Source: Hyphomicrobiales bacterium (GTDB lineage: Bacteria; Pseudomonadota; Alphaproteobacteria; Rhizobiales; RI-29). From it: a stretch of DNA of 64,000 bases. Numbering within the stretch: the stretch's first letter is position 1; each line of letters opens with the position of its first letter. This document shows, one piece after another, positions 35,434 through 42,958 of the stretch. The notes under the pieces were generated by a model. The model was not told where the DNA came from. It saw only the letters and a list, made by a program, of their open reading frames with translations, and did not search any database. The stretch is from positions 1 to 64,000 of the forward strand of contig WGLQ01000011.1 in NCBI GenBank assembly GCA_016125495.1, written 5' to 3'. Position numbers and translations under genes: made by a program.

Positions 35434-36408
35434 TCAATAGAGTTTCATGCCGTAGGTGATGGCGATGCCCTGGCCGGAGACGGCATTCCTCTCCTCCAGT
35501 GAGCGCAGGCCCTTGATCTTGAGGGAGCCGGCAAGCTCCGGCAGATCGATGGCGATGACCGGGCCGAGGCTGAGACCATCGGTGCGCCTGCCGTCCGGCG
35601 GCACGCGGAAGCCAAAGGCGCGGTCGTCCTCGATCTGCTTGCCGTAGAGGCCGGCGATGCCGATTTGCAGGCGGCCGAAGTGCTCCGTCAACGCGAAGTC
35701 GACCGTCACATTGTCGCCCGTGCGGTAGCCCGTCGCCTCGTTGGTGCGGTAGTTGTTCCAGTAGACCTTGGCGCTCAATTCCGTACCCTCGCCGAAAATG
35801 GCGGGTGTGGTGTAGGTCGCCGCCAGCATCGGCGCAACATCCCAGACATTGTTGCCTGCCGAAACGCCAAAGGTCGCATAGTCGACCGGGTCGTACTGGC
35901 CGGCCGGGATGACGAGGCCGAGGCCGATCTGCAGCGCGAGGCCCTCGGCAATCGGATAGGCGGTCGGCTCGGCGGAGGGGCGCAAGGTTCCGAAGAAGCG
36001 CGACCAGTTCACCTCGACGTAGGGGTCACCCCAGCCGTACGTGCACTTCCTCGGCAGGAAGACACTGAGCGTGCCGCACTCGCGAGCCCGGGAAACCGAG
36101 CCGAGGAGGCCGAAGCGGCCGCCCAGAACCTCGAAATCGGGAACGTAGAGAACGGCGAGCGCGGCGACCCCGCCATCGATCGAAAGCCCGTCCAGCAGGG
36201 GCACGAAACGGCCAGCGCCGTCGTAGAAATCCTCCGTCTGGCTGAAGGCGGCGATACCGGCGGCATAGAGACCCGGGGGCGGAAGCAAGGCCGATCCGAG
36301 GTCCGAGCCACCAGCGACGCCCGCTGCGCTGCTGCCTTCCGCCGCGAGGCAGGGAGCGATCGACGACGAAATCATCAATGCCGCGAGGGCCAGGCGTGAA
36401 ACGAACAT
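35434..36408 (-). CDS. Outer-membrane beta-barrel protein, SphA/phenol MetA-pathway-like
   Basis: The 324-residue exported protein starts MFVSRLALAALMISSSIAP with a signal peptide ending near CLAAEG (~23). The rest alternates short hydrophobic strands, as in a beta barrel: GVAALAVLYVPDFEVLGGRF, GLALQIGLGLVIPAGQYDP and a terminal aromatic, KLY. The sequence style fits the family of outer-membrane proteins annotated as transporter/MetA-pathway of phenol degradation (SphA-like), often channels for hydrophobic compounds. ATG 36408 has GAGG upstream and starts at the signal peptide. It converges on the PLAT gene; a functional link is only positional. Confidence 0.7.
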   Translation of the reverse strand: MFVSRLALAALMISSSIAPCLAAEGSSAAGVAGGSDLGSALLPPPGLYAAGIAAFSQTEDFYDGAGRFVPLLDGLSIDGGVAALAVLYVPDFEVLGGRFGLLGSVSRARECGTLSVFLPRKCTYGWGDPYVEVNWSRFFGTLRPSAEPTAYPIAEGLALQIGLGLVIPAGQYDPVDYATFGVSAGNNVWDVAPMLAATYTTPAIFGEGTELSAKVYWNNYRTNEATGYRTGDNVTVDFALTEHFGRLQIGIAGLYGKQIEDDRAFGFRVPPDGRRTDGLSLGPVIAIDLPELAGSLKIKGLRSLEERNAVSGQGIAITYGMKLY

Positions 36409-36586
36409 GGGCGGCCTCACAACGCGGAACGGATACGAGCACGCAGGTCGATCGTGAAGTGATGCACACTGAGCATCGGGGGCCAAGGGAATTGGCCGGC
36501 CGGATTATCCGAAATTCGAAAAATGATGTTCCGCCGCGTCCCGACAGCCACAGGCCGGGCACCATGCCTGCGACGATCGCTGGCGC

Positions 36587-37186
36587 TCAGCCACTCGCCC
36601 GCTCGACAATGCGGCCGACGAAGGGGAGTTCCCGGTAGCGGTTGGCGAGGTCCATGCCGTAGCCGACGACGAAGACATCGGGGCACGCAAAGGCGCGGTG
36701 GTCCGCCTCGATGGCACCGGCGCGCGGCACGGGCTTGTCCAGAAGCACGCACGTGCGCACGCAGCGGGCGCCGCGCGCCAGGATGTGACCGCGCGCGAAG
36801 GCGAGGGTGCGGCCCGACTCGAGAATGTCGTCGATGATGAGCACGTCGCGCCCTGCTACGTCCCGCTCGATATCGCGCAGCACCTTGACCCGGCCGCTCG
36901 AGACCGTTGCGTCGTGATAGCTCTGTAGTGTGAGAAAATCGACCTCCGGAGCCATGCCGGCGCGATGCAGTGCGCGCAGCAGATCAGCCGCGAAAACGAA
37001 GCTGCCCTTGAGGATCGCGACCACCACCAGATCGTCGAGGCCGGAACGGGCGATCTCGCCCGCCAGGCCCTCGATCCGCTCGGAAATCCGCTCCGCGCTG
37101 AATATCGTCTCGACCACGCGCCGCTCGTCCAGAACCAGCAAGGCGGCTCCTCCATCGATCATGCCCAGAATCCGAGCCGCCGACAT
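36587..37186 (-). CDS. hpt: Hypoxanthine phosphoribosyltransferase
   Basis: Hpt salvages hypoxanthine (and guanine) with PRPP to give IMP/GMP. The 199-residue sequence has the PRPP loop DVLIIDDILESGRTLAFA (near 117-134), LKGSFVFAADLLRAL, and the C-terminal VGYGMDLANRYRELPFVG typical of Hpt. Start ATG 37186 is plausible; ATG 37162 (MIDGG) would match the family N-terminus better, so the first 8 residues are uncertain. It lies 65 bp downstream of the MJ0042 zinc-ribbon gene on the same strand. Confidence 0.94.
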   Translation of the reverse strand: MSAARILGMIDGGAALLVLDERRVVETIFSAERISERIEGLAGEIARSGLDDLVVVAILKGSFVFAADLLRALHRAGMAPEVDFLTLQSYHDATVSSGRVKVLRDIERDVAGRDVLIIDDILESGRTLAFARGHILARGARCVRTCVLLDKPVPRAGAIEADHRAFACPDVFVVGYGMDLANRYRELPFVGRIVERASG

Positions 37187-37251
37187 ACAGCCTAAACGCG
37201 CCGCTGGGAACGTACCCGTGAAGCGGCCGGGGCACGCAAGGCGAGCCGCCG

Positions 37252-39204
37252 TCAACCGGCCGGAGAAAGTCGCACATCGACGCTGCGGGCAATGCCCGGT
37301 GGCACGGGAATTCGCATTGCGAACGGAACGCCCTTCCCGGCCGGTATGGTGAGGTTTTCCAGACGCTGGGTCCAACTCGAGACCTGGTTACCGGACTCGT
37401 CGCGGACCAGGAATTCCAGCGTCGGACTGACGATCGGCGCCTCGGTGACGTTGACGAGGCGGCCCTGCACGACAGCGACGCCCGTGTTCACGGCGCGGTG
37501 CCAGTTCACCTTCAAGGCCCCGATCCGCAATTCCTCAGCGGGCAAGGCGAGTTGACCGACGGCAGCGTAGAACTTGCGCATGCCCGGAAACCGCTCCGAA
37601 ACCTCATCCGGATAGAGGGCGATGACGGTGCCGGCACCGCCCGCGACAGCCAGGAGCAAGAGCCAACCGAGCGTCAGGGCGATGAGGGCGAGCGGCGAGC
37701 GGCGCGAAACCGAGCGACCGGTCTTGCCAAGGATGCGGGCGTTGGCGCCGAAGTCCTCATCGACCTCGAAGTCGCCACCGAAGGGCGGGCCTTCCAACTC
37801 GGGGTCGGACGGATATTCGCCCTCGTAGCGCCGGTTGCCGTCGCCAACGTCGGCGTGCGGTCCGGCCGGAGCGCGGGCCGAGGGGCGACCGTCGATGTCA
37901 TCGAGCGACGGTTCACCGGGCTCGATCGGCTCGTGCCATCGCGCGGCGCGGCCAGTGCGCGCGCTCGGGGCGGCCCTCGCGTGCTGGTCAGTCAAACGCG
38001 CCGGGACGATATCGGATGGGGAGAGACCAGCGTCCGACCGTCCCGATCGGGGGCGGTCGTCGTCGTGTTCCTCGAGGTCGGGGTCGTCATCTTCGTGGTG
38101 GACGGGGAAACCGTTCGCTCGCGCCTGCACGGCGCGGGCATTGGCGGCGCGCTCGGCGAGCCGTGGGCCGCGGGGCCGCTCGAAGCGCGGAGCCACGGGA
38201 GCTTCGCCCGCATCCGGTTCCGGCCAATCGTCTCCTGTCCGATCGTCCGGCTCGTCGCTGAAATCCTCGTCGTGATCCTCGCGGGACTCCGGGCCGGCCA
38301 GAGAGGGCCGTGGCGGCGCCGGTCGCGGGCCGGGCCGGGGTGGTGACGCTCTGCCTTCGTCCGGGCCATGCCGAACGGCAGCGACGGGGCCGACCGGAGC
38401 CGCGGGAGCCGGGGTTTCGCCAGAAGGAGGCGGACCGGCGGCTGGTTGCGCGCTGGCGGCCCGGGGGGCCGGCGGTGGCGCCGCGGCGGGTTGGCCTTCG
38501 GACTCTCGAAGGGCCAAGCGGGGCTGGTCCGGTGCCGGCTGCGGCGGCGACTTGCGGGCTGGAGCGGGCGGTGCCTCATCGATGGCAGCGGCGGCCCTGG
38601 GGGCCGGCGGCGATGGAGGGGCCGGCGGGGTGCGATCGCTGCCGGCGGCCTCGCCGGTCAGCTGAGAGGGCTCGACCGAAGGCGCGCCGACAGCCGGCGC
38701 GACGGTCGCGGTGACACCCGCTTCGGGCGAAGGCGCGGCCTTTGGAGACACGGGCGCCGGTGGCGCGGGCGGCGCCGAAGTGGTCACGACCGGCGAGGGC
38801 GCGTCCTGCACCTGGCGAGTTGCATCGACATTCGACGGCGCTTCGTTCCTGCCCACAGCGTCGGCGCCGGCCGGCGCGCTCGCTTCTTGCCCGGCGTCTT
38901 CGCCGGGGTACTCGCCCTTGCCTCGCGCACTGGTGTCGGTCGGCTGGCGCGGCTCGGGCTCACCGGAAGTGGCGGTCGCGGGCCGATCGTCGGTTCCAGC
39001 ACGTGCGCCAGCGTCATCCCCGGAAGCCGATGCCGGCGCTTGGTTTTTCGGCGCGACGGGTGCTGTCGGCGGGGTTTCACCCGGCGCGAATGGAATGGGC
39101 TTCCAGACGTGCGCACACTCGGTGCAGCGGACTTTGCGCCCGACCAGCGCGTCGGCGCTCTCCACCTCGTACTGCACGCTGCAGCTCGGACACTCGATCA
39201 GCAT
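37252..39204 (-). CDS. MJ0042 zinc-ribbon/DUF3426-type membrane protein with long disordered linker
   Basis: In this 650-residue protein the N-terminal zinc ribbon MLIECPSCSVQYEVESAD ... VRCTECAHVWKP has the four cysteines (C5, C8, C27, C30). About 450 residues of Pro/Ala/Glu low-complexity sequence follow. One membrane helix lies near residues 505-528 (LALIALTLGWLLLLAVAGGAG). A C-terminal beta domain (~530-650) looks like DUF3426 (VNVTEAPIVSPTLEFLVRDESGN). The disordered part is unusually long. The gene is divergent from ftsE and precedes hpt, a conserved alphaproteobacterial arrangement. No precise function is known. Confidence 0.85.
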   Translation of the reverse strand: MLIECPSCSVQYEVESADALVGRKVRCTECAHVWKPIPFAPGETPPTAPVAPKNQAPASASGDDAGARAGTDDRPATATSGEPEPRQPTDTSARGKGEYPGEDAGQEASAPAGADAVGRNEAPSNVDATRQVQDAPSPVVTTSAPPAPPAPVSPKAAPSPEAGVTATVAPAVGAPSVEPSQLTGEAAGSDRTPPAPPSPPAPRAAAAIDEAPPAPARKSPPQPAPDQPRLALRESEGQPAAAPPPAPRAASAQPAAGPPPSGETPAPAAPVGPVAAVRHGPDEGRASPPRPGPRPAPPRPSLAGPESREDHDEDFSDEPDDRTGDDWPEPDAGEAPVAPRFERPRGPRLAERAANARAVQARANGFPVHHEDDDPDLEEHDDDRPRSGRSDAGLSPSDIVPARLTDQHARAAPSARTGRAARWHEPIEPGEPSLDDIDGRPSARAPAGPHADVGDGNRRYEGEYPSDPELEGPPFGGDFEVDEDFGANARILGKTGRSVSRRSPLALIALTLGWLLLLAVAGGAGTVIALYPDEVSERFPGMRKFYAAVGQLALPAEELRIGALKVNWHRAVNTGVAVVQGRLVNVTEAPIVSPTLEFLVRDESGNQVSSWTQRLENLTIPAGKGVPFAMRIPVPPGIARSVDVRLSPAG

Positions 39205-39423
39205 TGTCTCGTTCTACCATCCACTCCGATCGCTCATAAAATAACCAAGAAATTGGAACGACAAAGGCGAAATGCCGGAAAAGCGATTCGTCGCGCCGCC
39301 CGGCCCGGCGAAAGAGCGGGCGGGATCGGGTCAGCGGATCGATTGAACCGGAAGAGCGGCTCGCACATAAGGGTGCCGGACGTCGGGCTGGGCAAGCTCG
39401 CCCGCCAGCAACGAGGTGGACCG

Positions 39424-40080
39424 TTGATCCGATTGCAGAACGTCGGGCTGCGCTATGGCCGGGGGCCGCACATCCTCAGGGATGTCGACTTCCACCTGCT
39501 GCCCGGCTCCTTCCATTTCCCCACCGGCCCGTCCGGGGCCGGCAAGACGACGATCCTCAGGCTGCTGTTCATGTCGCTGCAGCCGACGGTCGGGTCGGTG
39601 CACCTGTTCGACACCAACGTCTCGCGCGTGACGCCCGCAAAGCGCGCGCAACTGCGCCGTCGCATCGGGATCGTGTTCCAGGATTTCCGACTGCTCGACC
39701 ATCTGACGACCTGGGAGAACGTGGCGCTGCCGCTGCGGGTCGTCGGAAAACGGGTCAGCGAATACCGCGAGGATGTCACCGACCTCTTGCAGTGGGTGGG
39801 CCTCGGCGACAGGATGCATGCCTATCCGGCGGTCCTTTCGGGTGGCGAGAAGCAGCGCGCCGCCATCGCGCGAGCGGTGATCGCCAAGCCGGAGCTGCTG
39901 CTCGCCGACGAGCCGACCGGCAACGTCGACCCGCAGATGGCGCGCAGGTTGTTGCGACTGTTCGTCGAGCTCAACCGGCTCGGCACGTCCGTCATCATCG
40001 CAACGCACGACTATCAGCTCATGCGCCAATTCAAGGCGCCGCGATTGGAGTTGCACGAGGGCCATGTCCGAATCATCTGA
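39424..40080 (+). CDS. ftsE: Cell division ATP-binding protein FtsE
   Basis: FtsE is the cytoplasmic ATPase of the FtsEX complex that activates peptidoglycan hydrolases at the septum. The 218-residue sequence has Walker A (GPSGAGKTT), Q-loop FQDFRLLDHLT, signature VLSGGEKQR and Walker B LLLADEPTGNVD. The start is an unusual TTG at 39424, preceded by GAGGTGG; it matches the family N-terminus (LIRLQNVGLRYG). The much longer frame upstream is antisense to the zinc-ribbon gene and not conserved. The 3' end overlaps ftsX by 17 bp. Confidence 0.94.
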   Translation: MIRLQNVGLRYGRGPHILRDVDFHLLPGSFHFPTGPSGAGKTTILRLLFMSLQPTVGSVHLFDTNVSRVTPAKRAQLRRRIGIVFQDFRLLDHLTTWENVALPLRVVGKRVSEYREDVTDLLQWVGLGDRMHAYPAVLSGGEKQRAAIARAVIAKPELLLADEPTGNVDPQMARRLLRLFVELNRLGTSVIIATHDYQLMRQFKAPRLELHEGHVRII

Positions 40081-41176
40081 CCGCCGGATTCCGCCACCCC
40101 GTCCCGTGCCGCCACGGTCTCCCGGAACGCGCCCGGCGAACGAACCCGAAGCCGTGCCGATCGAGCCCACCGTCATCAGCAGCCCGCGCGGCGAGCAGAT
40201 CGACGAGCCGCTGACCGCCCGGCCGGAGGACGAACTGGTCAGCGAGCCGCGCGCCAGCGGACGCGCGCCAGCCTTCCAGACCAGCACCGGCATCGTGCCG
40301 GCCGGCTCGGTGACGGGTCGCTCGATGACCCTCGTGGTCTCCATCATGTGCTTTCTCGCGTGCCTGACGGCCGGCGCCGTCTACATGGTCAACCAGTCGG
40401 CCTCGGCCTGGATGCAGAACATCGCGAGCGAGGTGACCGTACAGGTCGAAACGGTCGGGGACGGCGACGTCGAGAAGCGGGTGACGGAGGTTGCCTTCTT
40501 CCTCGCGCGTGAGGCCGGCGTCGAAAGCGTGCGACCGCTTTCGGCCGAGGAATCCCTCGCCCTGCTCGAGCCCTGGCTCGGCAAGGGGGCAGGACTGGAG
40601 GCGCTTCCGGTGCCGCGCCTCATCGCGTTGCAGCTCGAGCGTCGCGCGCCGCCGGACCTCGACCGCCTGTCGGCCACGCTCGCCGAGCGCTTTCCTGGTG
40701 TCGCACTCGACGATCACAGGCAGTGGCAGCGCCAGATCCGAACCGTCACGCGCTCGCTGGCGCTCGGCGGTCTCGCCATCCTGCTGCTGGTCGGTGCCGC
40801 GACCACCGCCATCATCGTATCGGCAGCCAAGAGCGCGATGGCATCGAACCGGGAGATCGTCGAGGTGCTGCACTTCGTCGGCGCAACCGATCGGTTCATC
40901 GCGCACGAATTCGAAAAGCACTTCCTGACGCTCGGCATTCGTGCCGGGATCGTGGGTGCGGGCAGCGCGATGCTGGTGTTCCTGCTCATGCCCTGGCTGG
41001 TGCAGATGCTCGGCGGCGGCAGCGTCACCATGGCCGAGATCAATCGACTGGTCGGGGCCGGCGTGCTGGACCTGCCGGGCTATTTCCTGTTGGGCATCAT
41101 CGTGGTCATCATCGCGGCGCTCTGCATGCTGACCTCGCGATATGGCGTGTTCGGCATCCTGCACAACCGGCCATGA
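40064..41176 (+). CDS. ftsX: Cell division permease-like protein FtsX
   Basis: The membrane partner of FtsE has 370 residues. A long proline-rich cytoplasmic N-terminus (~85 residues, typical of alphaproteobacterial FtsX) precedes four membrane helices at about 86-108, 228-252, 285-312 and 338-362. The large periplasmic loop between helices 1 and 2 contacts the hydrolase activator. EIVEVLHFVGATDRFIAHEF is the conserved FtsX core motif. The ATG at 40064 overlaps ftsE by 17 bp with GAGG upstream, so translation is coupled. Confidence 0.93.
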   Translation: MSESSDRRIPPPRPVPPRSPGTRPANEPEAVPIEPTVISSPRGEQIDEPLTARPEDELVSEPRASGRAPAFQTSTGIVPAGSVTGRSMTLVVSIMCFLACLTAGAVYMVNQSASAWMQNIASEVTVQVETVGDGDVEKRVTEVAFFLAREAGVESVRPLSAEESLALLEPWLGKGAGLEALPVPRLIALQLERRAPPDLDRLSATLAERFPGVALDDHRQWQRQIRTVTRSLALGGLAILLLVGAATTAIIVSAAKSAMASNREIVEVLHFVGATDRFIAHEFEKHFLTLGIRAGIVGAGSAMLVFLLMPWLVQMLGGGSVTMAEINRLVGAGVLDLPGYFLLGIIVVIIAALCMLTSRYGVFGILHNRP

Positions 41177-41280
41177 GCCAGGCGGGCGGCAATTAGTGGA
41201 AATCAGCTGTTCTCGAATGACATAGGTTGAGGGTAACCTCCGAGCCGACCACGCTGCCACGGAGAGAGAGGCCAAGCGGG

Positions 41281-41940
41281 ATGTGGCCGGCCTTCAAGTT
41301 CATGTTGCGCACCCTGGTGCTCACGGCCGTCGCGCTCTGCATCGGCTTCGTTGCGTTCGTCGCCATGCTGAGCCGCGAGCCGCCGGGCTCCATCGGAACC
41401 GCCGATGGGATCGTCGCGCTAACCGGGGGCAAGGACCGGATCGCGGTCGCCGTCGGCCTGCTGGCGGCGGGAAAGGCCAAGCGCCTGCTCATTTCCGGTG
41501 TCAATCCGCGAACCACGCAAGGCGACCTCATCCGCGTGCTGCCGGCGGCGCGCCGGCTGTTCGTTTGCTGCATCGATATCGGCTACGATGCCCAGGACAC
41601 CCATGGAAACGCAAATGAAACGCGCGACTGGGTGCGGCGCGCAGGCTTCAGGCGGATCATCGTGGTGACCTCCAGTTATCACATGCCGCGCAGCCTCGCC
41701 GAACTCGGCCGCGCGCTGCCCGGGGTCGAATTCGAGCCCTATCCGGTGGTCGCCGGCGACATCGCGATCGACGAATGGTGGCGCGACGGCCAGACGGCGC
41801 GTCTGCTCGTCGTCGAGTACCTGAAGCTCTTGCCGGTGATGGTGCAGGTCGCGGTGAGCCGGTTGACCGGCTACGACGTTGCCGCGCTCGGCAGCAGCCT
41901 GTGGTCCAGCTGGTGGACGACTTCCGGCGCGCGCGTCTGA
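41281..41940 (+). CDS. YdcF-like (DUF218) membrane-anchored protein
   Basis: The 219-residue protein has an N-terminal helix (about residues 8-32) and a DUF218/YdcF domain. IVALTGGKDRIAVAVGLLAAGKAKRLLISGV is the usual opening, followed by ANETRDWVRRAGFRRIIVVTSSYHMPRSL. Members of this family act in cell-envelope processes such as ElyC in E. coli; the role here is inferred from that and from the ftsEX-plsC neighbourhood. ATG 41281 follows GAGAGAGG; a TTG 18 codons upstream (41227) is possible but less likely. Confidence 0.85.
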   Translation: MWPAFKFMLRTLVLTAVALCIGFVAFVAMLSREPPGSIGTADGIVALTGGKDRIAVAVGLLAAGKAKRLLISGVNPRTTQGDLIRVLPAARRLFVCCIDIGYDAQDTHGNANETRDWVRRAGFRRIIVVTSSYHMPRSLAELGRALPGVEFEPYPVVAGDIAIDEWWRDGQTARLLVVEYLKLLPVMVQVAVSRLTGYDVAALGSSLWSSWWTTSGARV

Positions 41941-42058
41941 TCGGCCCCCTATCGGGCGAACCTGCGGCGGCGGCGGCCGTCGCGGACGAACCCTGGCGGT
42001 CGGGCACCGACGCGGCTAGTCTCGGCGCCGGGTCCGCAACATCAGCCGCGAGGCCGCA

Positions 42059-42850
42059 ATGCCCGTCGACGTCGAGCCCGAGGGCCTCCTCGAGCGCGCT
42101 CGCGCCATCGCTTTCACGATCACCTTCTATCTGGTGACCGCCCTTTTCCTCATCCTCGGGGCGCCGCTGTTGCTGGCGCCGCGCCGGGTGGCAGCGTTCG
42201 GGCTGCGGGCCCATGCCCACGCCATCGTCTGGCTGATGCGCCTGCTGGTCGGAACGCGCCTCGAGGTACGCGGCCGCGAGAACCTGCCGGAGGGGCCGGC
42301 GCTCGTTGCGGCCAAGCACCAGAGCGCCTGGGACACGATCGGCCTCATTCCGCTCTTTCGCGATCCGGCCCTCGTGCTCAAGGCCGAATTGCTCGCGATC
42401 CCGGTCTACGGTTGGTTCATCCGCAAGTTCGAGATGATCCCCATCGACAGGACCGGAGGCGCAGCGACCCTTCGCGAGATGATCGCGCGGGCGCGGGGGG
42501 CCATCGACGATGGCCGGGACGTCCTCATCTTTCCGGAAGGCACGCGCCAGCCGCTCGATGCCCCATTCGAGACCAAACCGGGCGTCGTGATGCTCTATGA
42601 GCGCCTCGGGGTGGCATGCGTGCCAGTGGCCCTCAATTCGGGCGTCTTCTGGCCGCGTCGCGGGCTGCGGCGACGGGGCGGGCGGCTGGTGGTCGAAATC
42701 GGGCGGGCGATCCCGCCGGGGCTCGGGCGGGCGGAGTTCAACGGGGCGCTCGCCGAGGCGATCGGGGCGGCGAGCAACAGGCTCGTCGTCGAGGCGGTCG
42801 ACGGGGCCGTCGCGCAACCCGTCCAGGCCTCGGCCGACCGGACTCCGTGA
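42059..42850 (+). CDS. plsC: 1-acyl-sn-glycerol-3-phosphate acyltransferase
   Basis: PlsC acylates lysophosphatidic acid to phosphatidic acid in phospholipid synthesis. In the 263-residue protein an N-terminal helical hairpin (residues ~18-42) anchors it. Motif I is KHQSAWDT (HX4D) near residue 86, motif II includes IPIDRTGG, motif III is FPEGTRQ (~160) and motif IV VALNSGVFWPRR. ATG 42059 has GAGG at 6 nt. It ends the ftsE-ftsX-ydcF-plsC run. Confidence 0.93.
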   Translation: MPVDVEPEGLLERARAIAFTITFYLVTALFLILGAPLLLAPRRVAAFGLRAHAHAIVWLMRLLVGTRLEVRGRENLPEGPALVAAKHQSAWDTIGLIPLFRDPALVLKAELLAIPVYGWFIRKFEMIPIDRTGGAATLREMIARARGAIDDGRDVLIFPEGTRQPLDAPFETKPGVVMLYERLGVACVPVALNSGVFWPRRGLRRRGGRLVVEIGRAIPPGLGRAEFNGALAEAIGAASNRLVVEAVDGAVAQPVQASADRTP

Positions 42851-42868
42851 ACGCGTGCACCACACAAT

Positions 42869-42925
42869 TGTTCTTGTAACGTTTCGAGAACATTGCTTGA
42901 CTCGAACGACCGACGGGCCTAGCTT
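42869..42925 (+). promoter_or_regulatory. nrdJ promoter with upstream inverted repeat
   Basis: TTGACT (42897-42902) and TAGCTT (42920-42925) are spaced by 17 bp, a good sigma70-type promoter predicting a transcript start near 42932 and a leader of only ~27 nt. Just upstream is an inverted repeat, TGTTCT-N12-AGAACA (42869-42892), extendable to 8-bp arms with one G-T pair. Within it GTTC-N7-GTTT differs by one base from the alphaproteobacterial LexA box GTTC-N7-GTTC. The leader is too short for a cobalamin riboswitch. Confidence 0.6.
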
Positions 42926-42958
42926 GCATCGGACGGCTTTGGTCCCAGAGGGTTCGAC

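Noticed and set aside
38368-39423. Long open frame upstream of and in frame with ftsE
   Set aside because: It is antisense to the zinc-ribbon gene, Gly/Arg-rich and not part of the FtsE family.
42851-42958. Cobalamin riboswitch upstream of nrdJ
   Set aside because: The gap is only 108 bp and the promoter leaves a ~27-nt leader; no B12-box-like sequence is visible.
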